Source: Desulfuromonadales bacterium (lineage in GTDB: Bacteria > Desulfobacterota > Desulfuromonadia > Desulfuromonadales > BM103). Taken from it: 5,535 nucleotides of DNA. Shown here piece by piece: positions 5,389 through 5,535 of the stretch. Position numbers and translations under genes: made by a program. The stretch is from the NCBI GenBank assembly GCA_030640215.1, contig DAOWJU010000289.1, forward strand, positions 1 through 5,535. Direction: 5' to 3'. Within the stretch, counting starts at the first letter, position 1; the number at the start of each line of letters is the position of its first letter. The notes under the pieces are model-generated. The model worked only from the letters and a program-made list of their open reading frames with translations. It ran no database searches and was not told the origin of the DNA.

Positions 5389-5535
5389 TCACTCCTCACA
5401 CCGGCTTAATTGCTTATCATGCACTTTCGACAGCAAGACTAACGCCACAATCGCGCCAACCAACGCATACATCATGTCCGACTGGGTATCCCAGACATAT
5501 CCCTGAGTACCGAGAAACGCTTCAGCCGAGTCTCC
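5389..5535 (-). CDS. DUF2238/YjdF-like inner-membrane protein (3' end only)
   Basis: Only the last 48 residues are in the window; the rest lies beyond base 5535. They contain FLGTQGYVWDTQSDM (7-21), a hydrophobic helix at about 22-36, and the closing HDKQL (39-43). The FLG-x-QG-x-VWD-x-Q-x-DM block followed by a final helix and an HD-x-QL end is characteristic of the C-terminus of DUF2238 (E. coli YjdF-like) multi-helix membrane proteins, whose function is not established. The TGA stop is at 5391-5389. It converges on the small membrane protein gene and shares its terminator. The start and the remaining helices cannot be judged here. Confidence 0.75.
   Translation of the reverse strand, partial: GDSAEAFLGTQGYVWDTQSDMMYALVGAIVALVLLSKVHDKQLSRCEE

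Overview
The window looks like chromosomal DNA from a Deltaproteobacterium, most likely a Desulfuromonadales relative (Desulfuromonas/Geobacter type). The signs are a Cache-domain histidine kinase paired with an NtrC-class sigma-54 activator, a cysteine-rich domain fused to a YaaH-type carboxylate transporter, and moderate GC content with AAGGAGG-like ribosome sites. The taxon is an inference from gene style, not a measured match.

Layout: (1) Bases 1-2694 hold a co-transcribed two-component pair. The first gene is a 5'-truncated membrane histidine kinase with tandem Cache, HAMP, HisKA and HATPase domains. The second, overlapping it by one base, is a complete NtrC-family response regulator. 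A hairpin terminator follows at 2800-2829. (2) Bases 2847-3633 carry a toxin-antitoxin module with its own promoter. The toxin is of the TumE (DUF6516) type and comes first; the antitoxin is a winged-helix protein of the HVO_A0114/TumA type. The DNA here is visibly richer in A+T than its surroundings, suggesting an acquired cassette. (3) Bases 3634-4037 are a 404-base non-coding regulatory stretch. It holds two matching dyads 32 bp apart (3744-3791), a strong -24/-12 sigma-54 promoter (3890-3905), and a long rod-like hairpin with a T-run (3926-3992). (4) Bases 4038-4820 encode a six-helix GPR1/FUN34/YaaH (SatP-like) transporter with an N-terminal six-cysteine domain. (5) Bases 4902-5288 encode a small membrane protein of unknown function, preceded by tandem 21-bp-period repeats. 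(6) A bidirectional terminator (5316-5355) separates it from the 3' end of a convergent DUF2238/YjdF-like membrane protein on the minus strand, which runs off the window.

Working model (inference): the Cache kinase senses an extracytoplasmic small molecule, plausibly a carboxylate, and phosphorylates the NtrC-type regulator. The regulator binds the two dyads at about -164 and -132 and activates the sigma-54 promoter of the cysteine-rich YaaH-type transporter, or of a small RNA or attenuated leader formed by the hairpin. The toxin-antitoxin cassette sits between the regulator genes and this proposed target. This circuit is the most interesting content of the window.
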